Source: Acidimicrobiaceae bacterium | Lineage (GTDB): Bacteria > Actinomycetota > Acidimicrobiia > Acidimicrobiales > RAAP-2 | DNA: 45,371 nucleotides | Assembly: GCA_027315315.1 (NCBI GenBank) | Contig: DAHUYG010000020.1 | Location: 1 to 45,371 of the forward strand | Reading direction: 5' to 3' | Shown: positions 39,886 through 45,371 of the stretch, one piece after another | How the letters are laid out: every line of letters begins with the position of its first letter | Numbering within the stretch: the first letter of the stretch is position 1 | The notes under the pieces: model-generated | Seen by the model: only the letters and a program-made list of their open reading frames with translations | Told to the model about the DNA's origin: nothing | The model's database searches: none | Translations under genes and position numbers: made by a program

Positions 39886-40296
39886 TCATGGTGTGACGAG
39901 CGCATCGGTCAGCGGCCCGATCCCGGCAAGGTTGGCCGCGAGCCCATCCTCGAGGGAGTAGCGAGCCGAAAGGGCCCCCGGGGCGACGTAGGACACCTGG
40001 CATCGATCGCCATCGGCCCAGACGAGCACCTTGAGGGGCAGGTCGAGAGCCGAGAGCGGCGCAGCCGCCATCACCGGAGTCCCTGCGGCTGGATTCCCGA
40101 ACAGGACGAGGGTGGTGGGCCGCAGGTCCAGCCCTGCGCTGCGGGCCTCAGCGGACTGGTCAATGACCGCAAAGACCTTCATTCCCCGATCGGTGATCAG
40201 TTCGGTCAGCTGGCTGACGGTGGCCTCGAAGGAGTGCGGACTGTCCTTCGTGATGATCCCAGCGGGGAGGGCGGGGCGGGTCGACTCCATGGCCAA
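39886..40296 (-). CDS. DUF302 family protein
   Basis: 136 residues from TTG 40294-40296; the internal ATG at 40288-40290, with AAGGA upstream, is an alternative. Core features: ITKDSPHSFEATVSQLTELI, GMKVFAVIDQSAEARSAG, LRPTTLVLFGNPAAGTPVMA and LDLPLKVLVWADGDRCQVSY. DUF302 proteins are small and widespread, sometimes linked to redox or sulfur metabolism, with no agreed reaction. A TAGGCT box is 5 nt before the TTG. It converges on the VOC gene. The next 194 bases, to 40490, contain no gene I can support. Confidence 0.9.
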   Translation of the reverse strand: MAMESTRPALPAGIITKDSPHSFEATVSQLTELITDRGMKVFAVIDQSAEARSAGLDLRPTTLVLFGNPAAGTPVMAAAPLSALDLPLKVLVWADGDRCQVSYVAPGALSARYSLEDGLAANLAGIGPLTDALVTP

Positions 40297-40301
40297 TCCT
40301 T

Positions 40302-40307
40302 AGCCTA
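40302..40307 (-). promoter_or_regulatory. -10-like hexamer TAGGCT before DUF302
   Basis: TAGGCT ends 5 nt before the TTG (40296) and 11 nt before the internal ATG. Confidence 0.4.
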
Positions 40308-40490
40308 AGGGCTGCTCGCTACGCAGCCCCGAAGCCACGCGGCCGTCCAGCGCGCGGAACCGGCGTTCGGAGTGGCCGGCCCCGGCTCGTGCCGCAGGTG
40401 GCACCCGAGCCCGGTGGACCTCGGTACCAAGACATTTCGGAGCCCGTGCAACCATCGGCCACACCCGAGCGTCGTCACTGGTTGCTCCTG

Positions 40491-41705
40491 TCACGGGGTA
40501 CAGACGAGTGGTTGCGCGTTACGAAGCGCGTTGTCCCAAGCATCTAGGTCGGTCGTCGAAATCGCTGCGAAGCCCCGGTAGCCCAGGTTGGGCGGCCACA
40601 ACTCGACCGCGGTGGCATGGTGCGCGATGGCGATGTTGAGTGCAGTGCAGTCGACACCGGCGCCAACGGTCTGGAAGTAGACCGACACATGGCCAGGAGT
40701 TGACTGCCACAGGGAGTCGATCTGGGTATAGATGGCCGCCGGGCGGCCCGTTGTGGAGGAGTCCGACAAGGCGTTGTTGCCCAAGACGCAGTCAGGTCCG
40801 CCGTTGCGCCGGGAGTCGGCACAGGCGGTCATGACCTCGTCGGTCACGCTTTGGTCGAGCACCGCATGACCATTGGTGATCGTGCGATACGGATTGAAGG
40901 CGAAGGTGACCGGCGTGTGCCGCCACCCCGAGTAGTCAGCGAGCGCGTCATCGAGGCAGTGCTGCTGGGCCTGAGGGGTCCACCCAGCACTTTCCATGAC
41001 CCGCACGGCCGGAGGCGAGAGATTGATGACGAACGGCTCACCGGTCAGGGTGGCACAAGAGCCCACGCTGACGGCGCGCACGAGAGGATCCGAGTCATAT
41101 CGGGCGGCCAGGGCGTACTGGAACCTCGACCAAGCCGCCCCATAGGGCGTGGTCCACCACCGGCCGTAGGTGCGCGGGACACCCTTGGTGACGATTGTGA
41201 TTGGTGGACCGCCCAGCGTCTTCGCCCAAGACTGCGCCGCGTAGCCTCCGAAGATTCGGAGCTTGACCCCGAGCGGAGTCGTGGGATGGGTGGCATTCCA
41301 CTGGCGGACGGCGGTGAGTGAGGAGTCGAGGTCGGTCCAGACCTCCTTGCCGGGGGACGGCTCGAGCTGCAGCCAGTTCTCGTTGACGACGATGCCTCCA
41401 AACGCACCGGCATAGGGGGTGATGGTGCTGAGATCGACTGTGGGGAAGGGGACATCTCGCTGATATGCGGATTGGACCCCCATGTCGAGAAGCCCGGTCA
41501 GCAGAGCCTTCGTGGGTGCCAGTGCGGCACCTCCGGAGGAACTCCTCGGACTCGTGGAGGACGAGCCTCTGGAGGAAGCTGGCGAGAAGGTACAGGCGCC
41601 GAACACCATGCTGATCCCTGCGAGCGCGACGGCTACGAGCATCGCCCGCAGACTCCAGGGCGGCCGGATCGTGCCGCTCAACCACTTGCTTATCAACGGC
41701 GCCAT
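40491..41705 (-). CDS. Secreted lipoprotein-like protein, possible glycoside-hydrolase-type barrel
   Basis: 404 residues. The signal peptide reads WSLRAMLVAVALAGISMVF then GAC, a non-ideal lipobox with Cys38, followed by a Ser-rich linker. The mature part suggests an alternating strand-helix fold: ITPYAGAFGGIVVNENWLQL, PLGVKLRIFGGYAAQSWAK, WSRFQYALAARYDSDPLVRA with VSVGSC, and late VELWPPNLGYRGFAAIS. This order (W/E-rich strands, R-YD-P-V spacing) resembles GH5/GH42-type barrels, but I cannot fix the catalytic acids. Codon use is slightly less extreme than in upstream genes. It marks the transition into the accessory region. Confidence 0.75.
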   Translation of the reverse strand: MAPLISKWLSGTIRPPWSLRAMLVAVALAGISMVFGACTFSPASSRGSSSTSPRSSSGGAALAPTKALLTGLLDMGVQSAYQRDVPFPTVDLSTITPYAGAFGGIVVNENWLQLEPSPGKEVWTDLDSSLTAVRQWNATHPTTPLGVKLRIFGGYAAQSWAKTLGGPPITIVTKGVPRTYGRWWTTPYGAAWSRFQYALAARYDSDPLVRAVSVGSCATLTGEPFVINLSPPAVRVMESAGWTPQAQQHCLDDALADYSGWRHTPVTFAFNPYRTITNGHAVLDQSVTDEVMTACADSRRNGGPDCVLGNNALSDSSTTGRPAAIYTQIDSLWQSTPGHVSVYFQTVGAGVDCTALNIAIAHHATAVELWPPNLGYRGFAAISTTDLDAWDNALRNAQPLVCTP

Positions 41706-42242
41706 GCGAATACCTTGACAAAAGTGTGTGAGCTACTCGTGAGGACGGGTTCTCGATCCAGCATTCCGCCACACGGAGGAGCCTCGGGGAATTCGGACCA
41801 TATGAGGCGTGTAATCGCGGCGTTGGACCGATCGGCTCTCGAGCGAGATAGTCAACCGGGGGAGCGGCCGGTCGTGGCAGCGAGGTTCTACCGATTCGCC
41901 CACCAGAATCCAGGAGCTTCTGGCCGCAGCCAGCAGTCACTGCCGGCTGCGGCTCGACACCGTTGGAGCGCAAGCGAGGCAACGAATTCAGCGTGTGCAT
42001 CTCTGGGCAGCAGACCGGAGTGGCTCGAAAATCGAATGACACGAGCGAGCAGATGGCGGGCGTCACCCCTGGGCAGCGTCATCGCTGCGAGCCGGAGGTC
42101 GAGGACGTCAAGGGACCGCCGTGGTCGAGCCTCACGAGCGGCGGTCGGGGGCATGTCGCCAGGTACGCGGAGATGACGATATGGGTCAGGTTCATTCGAT
42201 TCTGACCTGATTGCGCGCGCCAGTCGCCGGTGCGACCCCTGG
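41706..42242. other. 537-base stretch with no intact gene
   Basis: Between the lipoprotein and the vapB-like gene. Frames are broken on both strands and GC is a little lower. The only hint of former coding is a weak PIN-like segment on the minus strand (41888-42106). Confidence 0.6.
41888..42106 (-). pseudogene. Possible decayed PIN-domain (VapC) remnant
   Basis: The minus frame reads LDLRLAAMTLPRGDARHLLA, then SGLLPRDAHAEFVASLALQR. The L-P-x-D-A-H-x-x-x-A-x-A/L spacing recalls the third acidic helix of PIN toxins (L.DAH..ASAL), but the N-terminal Asp motif is missing and the end is out of pattern. It lies 150 bases from an intact vapBC-like pair. Weak evidence. Confidence 0.2.
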
Positions 42243-42248
42243 TATGAT
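42243..42248 (+). promoter_or_regulatory. Consensus -10 TATGAT before the vapBC-like pair
   Basis: TATGAT lies 6 nt before the ATG at 42255, closer to the generic bacterial consensus than the chromosomal TAGSST boxes. Confidence 0.5.
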
Positions 42249-42254
42249 TGCGGT

Positions 42255-42482
42255 ATGACCACGAAGATCGCCATCAGCCTTCCCGATGAAGTACTGGCAA
42301 CCGCGCGGCGGGCGGTCAGTGAGGGCCGCGCCAGCTCGATTTCTGGATACATCGCATCCACGCTGGCCGAACGGCAGGACTATGAGGAACTGGCGGCACT
42401 CCTCGCCGAGATGGCTGCTGAAACGGGTGGACCTTCCGATGAAGACCGCCGCTGGGCGCGACGAGCTCTAGGCCTCGACTGA
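42255..42482 (+). CDS. Ribbon-helix-helix antitoxin (VapB-like)
   Basis: 75 residues. KIAISLPDEVLATARRAVSE is an RHH strand and first helix, and SSISGYIASTLAERQDYEEL is the second helix. The C-terminal RRWARRALGLD would wrap the toxin. Such antitoxins dimerise, bind their own operator and neutralise the toxin. It starts 6 nt after a TATGAT box. Its TGA overlaps the toxin ATG by one base (TGATG). Confidence 0.88.
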   Translation: MTTKIAISLPDEVLATARRAVSEGRASSISGYIASTLAERQDYEELAALLAEMAAETGGPSDEDRRWARRALGLD

Positions 42483-42859
42483 TGCCGGGGGTCACGCTCG
42501 ATACTGGAGCCCCGATCGCCATCGAGCGGGCAGATCGGAAGATGCAGGCCCTCCTCGACGAAGCGCACGCTGCTGGGCTTCCCATCGACATCCCCGCCGG
42601 CCCGTTGGCTCAGGCATGGCGGTCGGGCCCGCGCCAAGCCCGCCTCGCACGGACGCTGCACCTAGCCAACGTCACTGTTCCGGCCCTCGACGAACTGAAC
42701 GCCAAGGCCGCCGGCATTCTCTGTGGACGGCGAGGTACTCCCGACCCCATCGACGCGAGCGTGGTGCTCAACGCACGCCGACGCAACCAAGCCGTCATCA
42801 CCTGCGATCCAGCTGATCTCCGCATCCTCGACCCGCACGTTCGCATCGTCGAGATATAG
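42482..42859 (+). CDS. PIN-domain toxin (VapC-like)
   Basis: 125 residues. Acidic cluster: Asp7 and Glu15 in VTLDTGAPIAIERADRK, Asp91 in PDPIDASVVLNARRRNQ, and Asp109 in VITCDPADLRIL. This is the PIN order of metal-binding residues in ribonuclease toxins, which cleave tRNA or rRNA. The mid-section PAGPLAQAWRSGPRQARLAR is usual in this actinobacterial subgroup. It is coupled to the antitoxin at TGATG and complete, though surrounded by decayed mobile DNA. Confidence 0.88.
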   Translation: MPGVTLDTGAPIAIERADRKMQALLDEAHAAGLPIDIPAGPLAQAWRSGPRQARLARTLHLANVTVPALDELNAKAAGILCGRRGTPDPIDASVVLNARRRNQAVITCDPADLRILDPHVRIVEI

Positions 42860-42901
42860 GCATAGACCGAGCCCGCCCCCGCCGAGATTGAGACCGCCGC
42901 T

Positions 42902-43111
42902 ATGACCCGGGTTCTTCAGAAGTCCCACGCCCCCATGCTCGGGATCGGCATGTGCACTCGCCCGGTCGAGCTCGATTGCCGAATGGAGTCGGCGTGTGCG
43001 ACGTGTGCGTACTTTCGCACTGGACCCGAGTTCGTCCCCGTGCTCCTGGACCAGCGAGACCACGCTCGCAAGAACGGTGGAAGCGAGCGGGCCGGTCTCT
43101 TTCGAGGGATT
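42902..43111 (+). pseudogene. C-terminal remnant of a site-specific integrase/recombinase
   Basis: The segment GIGMCTRPVELDCRMESAC with TCAYFRTGPEFVPVLLDQRD then LFRGI matches, as I recall, the Cys-rich tail (C-x-x-P....C....CE.C.FF.T..EF.P.L..QRD) of long tyrosine-recombinase-type integrases from actinobacterial islands. The catalytic domain (R...HxxR...Y) is absent, and the frame runs on into unrelated sequence. It begins 43 bases after vapC. Confidence 0.5.
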
Positions 43112-43404
43112 CGTCGTCCGGCCAGCGAGGCAAACCGCCTCGAACGACTTGTACGTCGTCATCGAGATCTTCTCCGGATCGGACAAACCGCACCTTCACT
43201 TCGACGCGCGCTACGCAGAGGCTGTGACCGACTCGCCCCTACTGCGCGACCGCGACGTCGTCGATTCCCAGCCCTCCAGCACGCATGGGGGCCGTTCATG
43301 GGCGCGCAATTTTCGCGAGCGGCTGTATTGGAGCCGCAGTCCATCCCGATCATTTCCGAAGCGACTCGATGCTCTGGCGGCCGACCCATGGGCCAGGGCC
43401 GCCC

Positions 43405-43563
43405 TCACCTATTCGCCAGGCTGTCTCGGATGACGGCCGGCAATGCGTCATACCGCTGTTCCGCATTGCTGAGCTCCACGAGCACTCGGCCCACCTCCTT
43501 GCGCTCGCAAGAGTCGCAGGCCAGGCAGGGCCGGGTGTCAAGGATCAGCCGATACTGCGTCAT
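43405..43563 (-). pseudogene. IS481-type transposase N-terminal remnant
   Basis: A 52-codon frame reads MTQYRLILDTRPCLACDSCE, then VLVELSNAEQRYDALPAVIR and stops. V.VELS.(V/A)EQRY.A(V/L).AV is the opening of IS481 transposases, normally followed by a helix-turn-helix; here it ends after about 20 matching residues. A 15-base direct repeat with one mismatch (43542-43556 and 43564-43578) lies at its start. The 43112-43404 stretch before it shows no intact gene. Confidence 0.35.
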
Positions 43564-43639
43564 GGATCAGCCGTTACTAGGTTGCAGATCAGGTGTTGCT
43601 AAAACGGGACAGATCACCCGATCCAAAACACCCGATCGG

Positions 43640-43712
43640 CGCCCCGGGCAGGAATCGAACCTGCGACACGCGGTTTAGGAAACCGCTGCTCTATCCCCTG
43701 AGCTACCGGGGC
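43640..43712 (-). tRNA. tRNA-Arg (anticodon CCT)
   Basis: A 73-base cloverleaf. Acceptor GCCCCGG pairs with CCGGGGC. The D-arm is GCTC...GAGC. The anticodon arm is GCGGT-TTCCTAA-ACCGC with anticodon CCT (reads AGG), and the T-arm is GCAGG-TTCGAAT-CCTGC. CCA is not encoded. It sits within an island of integrase and IS remnants, a common insertion target, but I see no second copy of its 3' end in the window. Confidence 0.95.
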
Positions 43713-43870
43713 GGGGGCCCACGCTCCAACCGGCGTGCGCCCCTCGACGCTACCCCCTGGCCGAAACGAAGCTGGGCGAGGGCGCCGATGGCGCGACGGC
43801 GGGGACGGCTGTCGAGGGGATCGGGGACCACAGAGCCCCGGTTCGTCTCTGCGACCGAGCCCGAGCGAGC

Positions 43871-44236
43871 TCATCGGTCGAACGATCTTGCATTCGCGCC
43901 GGCCGGGACCGCGGCCGTCCCGACCCGATCAACCCGCTTCGCGGGCGTCGCCGGGCCCTCCAGATCGAGCGCCTCAGCGACGGCCTCGGACCAACGCCTC
44001 ACGTCTTGCCGACCGCGGAAATCTCCCTCAAGGCCGCGCATGGCGAACAGCGCCGCTCCCGGATCCCCCGGAGGTTGTGGCGGTCGAGTTTGACCTTGTG
44101 CCCAAGCGCTCGGGTCGGGTGCAACACCGCCGGCAGATCGACCGGGTCCGCTCTGTCGGAGCTCCCGCCCGATTGCTTGGGCGATCTCCACCCTCGAACC
44201 GTGCCGCGATGCCGCGGTGAGGAGAGCTCTCGAGGC
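43871..44236 (-). pseudogene. Decayed flavodoxin-domain protein
   Basis: Three pieces in alternating frames match one flavodoxin-like protein. The N-terminal FMN loop is ALLTAASRHGSRVEIAQAIG (44163-44236). The middle ALGHKVKLDRHNLRGIRER is in a second frame, and the C-terminal EGDFRGRQDVRRWSEAVAEA is back in the first. Intact relatives read TAASRHGSTAEIA, then a G.AVY core, then F.GKLDR..L...ER, then EGDFRD...R.WA. The G.AVY core (about 60 residues) is deleted and two frameshifts occur, so it cannot work. Such proteins include HemG-like protoporphyrinogen dehydrogenases. Confidence 0.6.
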
Positions 44237-44327
44237 AACAGCTCCCGTTCCCCTGTCTGTCAGGCTGATGTGAGACACCTGCAGAAGCCCACAATCCCAC
44301 CAGGGCGAGACGGGACCACGTAGAACC

Positions 44328-44753
44328 ATGACCATGACCACTGCATCGCTCACCGCGCACGCCCATGATGGCGGAGTGCCCAACGGCGATCCTGCGGCCA
44401 GACCGCCCGGCGGCGGTTCAGCGCCCAGTACAAGCTCGCCATTTTGGAGGAGTACGAGTCGCTGACCGATTCGGGCGCCAAGGGTGCGCTGCTGCGCCGG
44501 GAGGGCCTGTACTCGAGCCACGTCGTCGAGTGACGCCGGGCCCGTGACACCGGGGCGATTTCGGGCCTGGCCCCAAGGCACCGCAAGAAGCGTTCCGACA
44601 CCGAGCGGGAGCTCGAGAAGGCAAGGAAGAAGATCGGGCGCCTGGAGGACAAGCTCGACCGGCACCCCAAGGCCCTGGAGGCCCAGGGAAAAGCATCGGA
44701 GCTCTTGGCGCGGCTGCTGGCCGAGAGCGAGGACAACGAGACGAGCCAGCAGC
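44328..44753 (+). pseudogene. IS3-family transposase OrfA, inactivated
   Basis: From ATG 44328 the frame reads MTMTTASLTAHAHDGGVPNG, typical of a Streptomyces-type OrfA. A frameshift near 44400 moves it to the frame with RRRFSAQYKLAILEEYES and GALLRREGLYSSHVVE, the helix-turn-helix. An in-frame TGA (44531-44533) replaces the usual Trp codon of VVEWRRARD. ARDTGAISGL and ELEKARKKIGRLEDKL follow, then LLARLLAESEDNETSQQ. At 44754 an IS21-type end begins, so the 3' end and OrfB are missing. Three separate lesions make it a pseudogene. Confidence 0.75.
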
Positions 44754-44820
44754 TGTGGACGTTGCCGTAATTCCCCAGCCGGAAGTTCACGCAATTCCCC
44801 ACCGGGCTCCGGAACACAAT

Positions 44821-45159
44821 TTAGTTGATGGGGGCTCCCTTCGATCTGCGACGCGTGGCGAGGAGGCTGTTGAGTTGGCCCGCCAGGTGGTCGGCCGAGG
44901 GCCGACCGAGCTCTGCGGCGATGACGACGGCTTGGTCGCCCCGGCGTAGACGGACCAGCCAGATTCGTCCGACAGGTCGCTCCTCGTCGGGGGTGGGTTC
45001 ATGGTCGACTTCGACGACGACGTGCACGCCGCTGCGTCCGCGTGCTGCAGGTCGACACTGCGGCGAGCAGTAGAGGGCCGGTCGTCCCCGTCCGCTTCGA
45101 GGGGGCAGTCGGTTGTCACAACCCGGTGCGGCGCAAATGTTCGTGGGGTGCTCGGTCAT
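44821..45159 (-). CDS. Small zinc-finger-like protein accompanying istB
   Basis: 112 residues. ICAAPGCDNRLPPRSGRGRP and YCSPQCRPAARGRSG form a C-x4-C...C-x3-C zinc-binding module (residues ~9-35). The rest, IWLVRLRRGDQAVVIAAELG and ADHLAGQLNSLLATRR, is helical. ATG 45157-45159 overlaps the istB stop (ATGA), so it is a passenger of the IS21 operon. I recall such proteins next to istB in actinobacterial IS21 elements; role unknown. Confidence 0.65.
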   Translation of the reverse strand: MTEHPTNICAAPGCDNRLPPRSGRGRPALYCSPQCRPAARGRSGVHVVVEVDHEPTPDEERPVGRIWLVRLRRGDQAVVIAAELGRPSADHLAGQLNSLLATRRRSKGAPIN

Positions 45160-45371
45160 GATCCCTTTTCCTTGCTCGGCGCACCGGGCCGCTTGTTGGG
45201 CCGATAGGACTTTCCTTCCATGTGGATGTGGTGGGCCACATTGACGACACGGTCGAGGATCGACTCGGCGACGACCGGATTCGGGAAGAGCGAGTACCAG
45301 TCAGAGGCTGATCGGTTGGCCGTGATGATGAGGCTTTTGCCCGTCCGCTCGGTCACCAGCTCATAGAGGTC
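45156..45371 (-). CDS. istB: IstB-like ATP-binding transposition helper, 5' end outside window
   Basis: The last 71 codons of istB. DLYELVTERTGKSLIITANR is the AAA+ sensor region (T.N....W) and SDWYSLFPNPVVAESILDRV follows, ending with AHHIHMEGKSYRP and a Lys/Pro-rich tail. IstB is an AAA+ ATPase that works with IstA in cut-and-paste transposition. The Walker motifs lie outside the window. It is read leftward with no interruption to base 45371. Confidence 0.9.
   Translation of the reverse strand, partial: DLYELVTERTGKSLIITANRSASDWYSLFPNPVVAESILDRVVNVAHHIHMEGKSYRPNKRPGAPSKEKGS

Larger units (their letters stand above)
44754..45371 (-). mobile_element. IS21-family element, one end only (runs off the window)
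   Basis: It starts TGTGGACGTTGCCG at 44754, followed by AATTCCCCA repeats at 44769-44777 and 44793-44801 (24-base period), resembling IS21 multiple terminal sites. It contains the istB 3' part and a small accompanying gene, both on the minus strand. istA and the other end are outside the window. It is inserted in an IS3 orfA remnant. The target duplication cannot be seen. Confidence 0.75.

Noticed and set aside
40297..40490. Short frames between DUF302 and the lipoprotein
   Set aside because: No start signals, Arg-rich composition, no motif; treated as intergenic.
43112..43404. Open frame reading SNDLYVVIEIFSGSDKPHLH between the two mobile remnants
   Set aside because: A coherent-looking stretch, but it has no recognisable family and no start of its own, and runs on from the integrase remnant in another frame. 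Not enough for a call.

Overview
The window is high-GC actinobacterial chromosome. Gene order such as glmU-prs-rplY-pth-mfd and rsmI-metG-tatD-X-rsmA-ispE, together with actinobacterial small ribosomal proteins bS22 and bL37 and many leaderless-type starts, points to Actinomycetota, most likely an Acidimicrobiia-like lineage (inference; no 16S rRNA is present). Both ends look like assembly or rearrangement boundaries. The first ~280 bases carry a differently composed fragment, the N-terminus of an ECF sigma factor, fused to a broken mfd. The last ~620 bases are one end of an IS21-type element.

Layout. 1-7.8 kb: truncated mfd, pth, rplY, prs, a short glmU, two small proteins and a GlcD-type FAD oxidase. 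7.8-12.5 kb: tRNA-Gln, a two-component pair, a degenerate SGNH hydrolase, a tyrosine phosphatase and a GNAT protein. 12.7-20.7 kb: bS22, ispE-rsmA-DPBB protein-tatD-metG, rsmI-DUF192, ychF and bL37. 20.7-28 kb: a GDPD-like protein, DUF3817, a second copy of the small WQV/MWW membrane protein, a PfkB sugar kinase divergent from an M1 aminopeptidase, a GDT1-type transporter and a methyltransferase. 28-31.3 kb: a tight, overlapping GT4-methyltransferase-toroid cluster. 31.5-34.6 kb: a soluble MgtE_N-CBS protein followed by an NRAMP-superfamily transporter that lacks the transition-metal Met/His signature. This pair is the best candidate in the window for an undescribed system, a Mg2+ carrier with a detached Mg2+ sensor. 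34.6-41.7 kb: acyl-CoA dehydrogenase, NifU-like, AhpD-like, a putative DNA-binding protein, a TIGR01777 epimerase, VOC, DUF302 and a lipoprotein. 41.7-45.4 kb: a decayed accessory island with a VapBC-like pair, integrase and IS481 remnants, tRNA-Arg, a flavodoxin-like pseudogene and an IS3 orfA pseudogene cut by an IS21-like element.

Regulation. A TAnnnT hexamer, most often TAG(C/G)(C/G)T, sits 5-10 nt upstream of about 18 start codons on both strands. This implies pervasive leaderless transcription. A minority of genes (NRAMP, AhpD-like, bL25) instead have Shine-Dalgarno sequences. Functions are from motif recognition by eye; no database search was possible.
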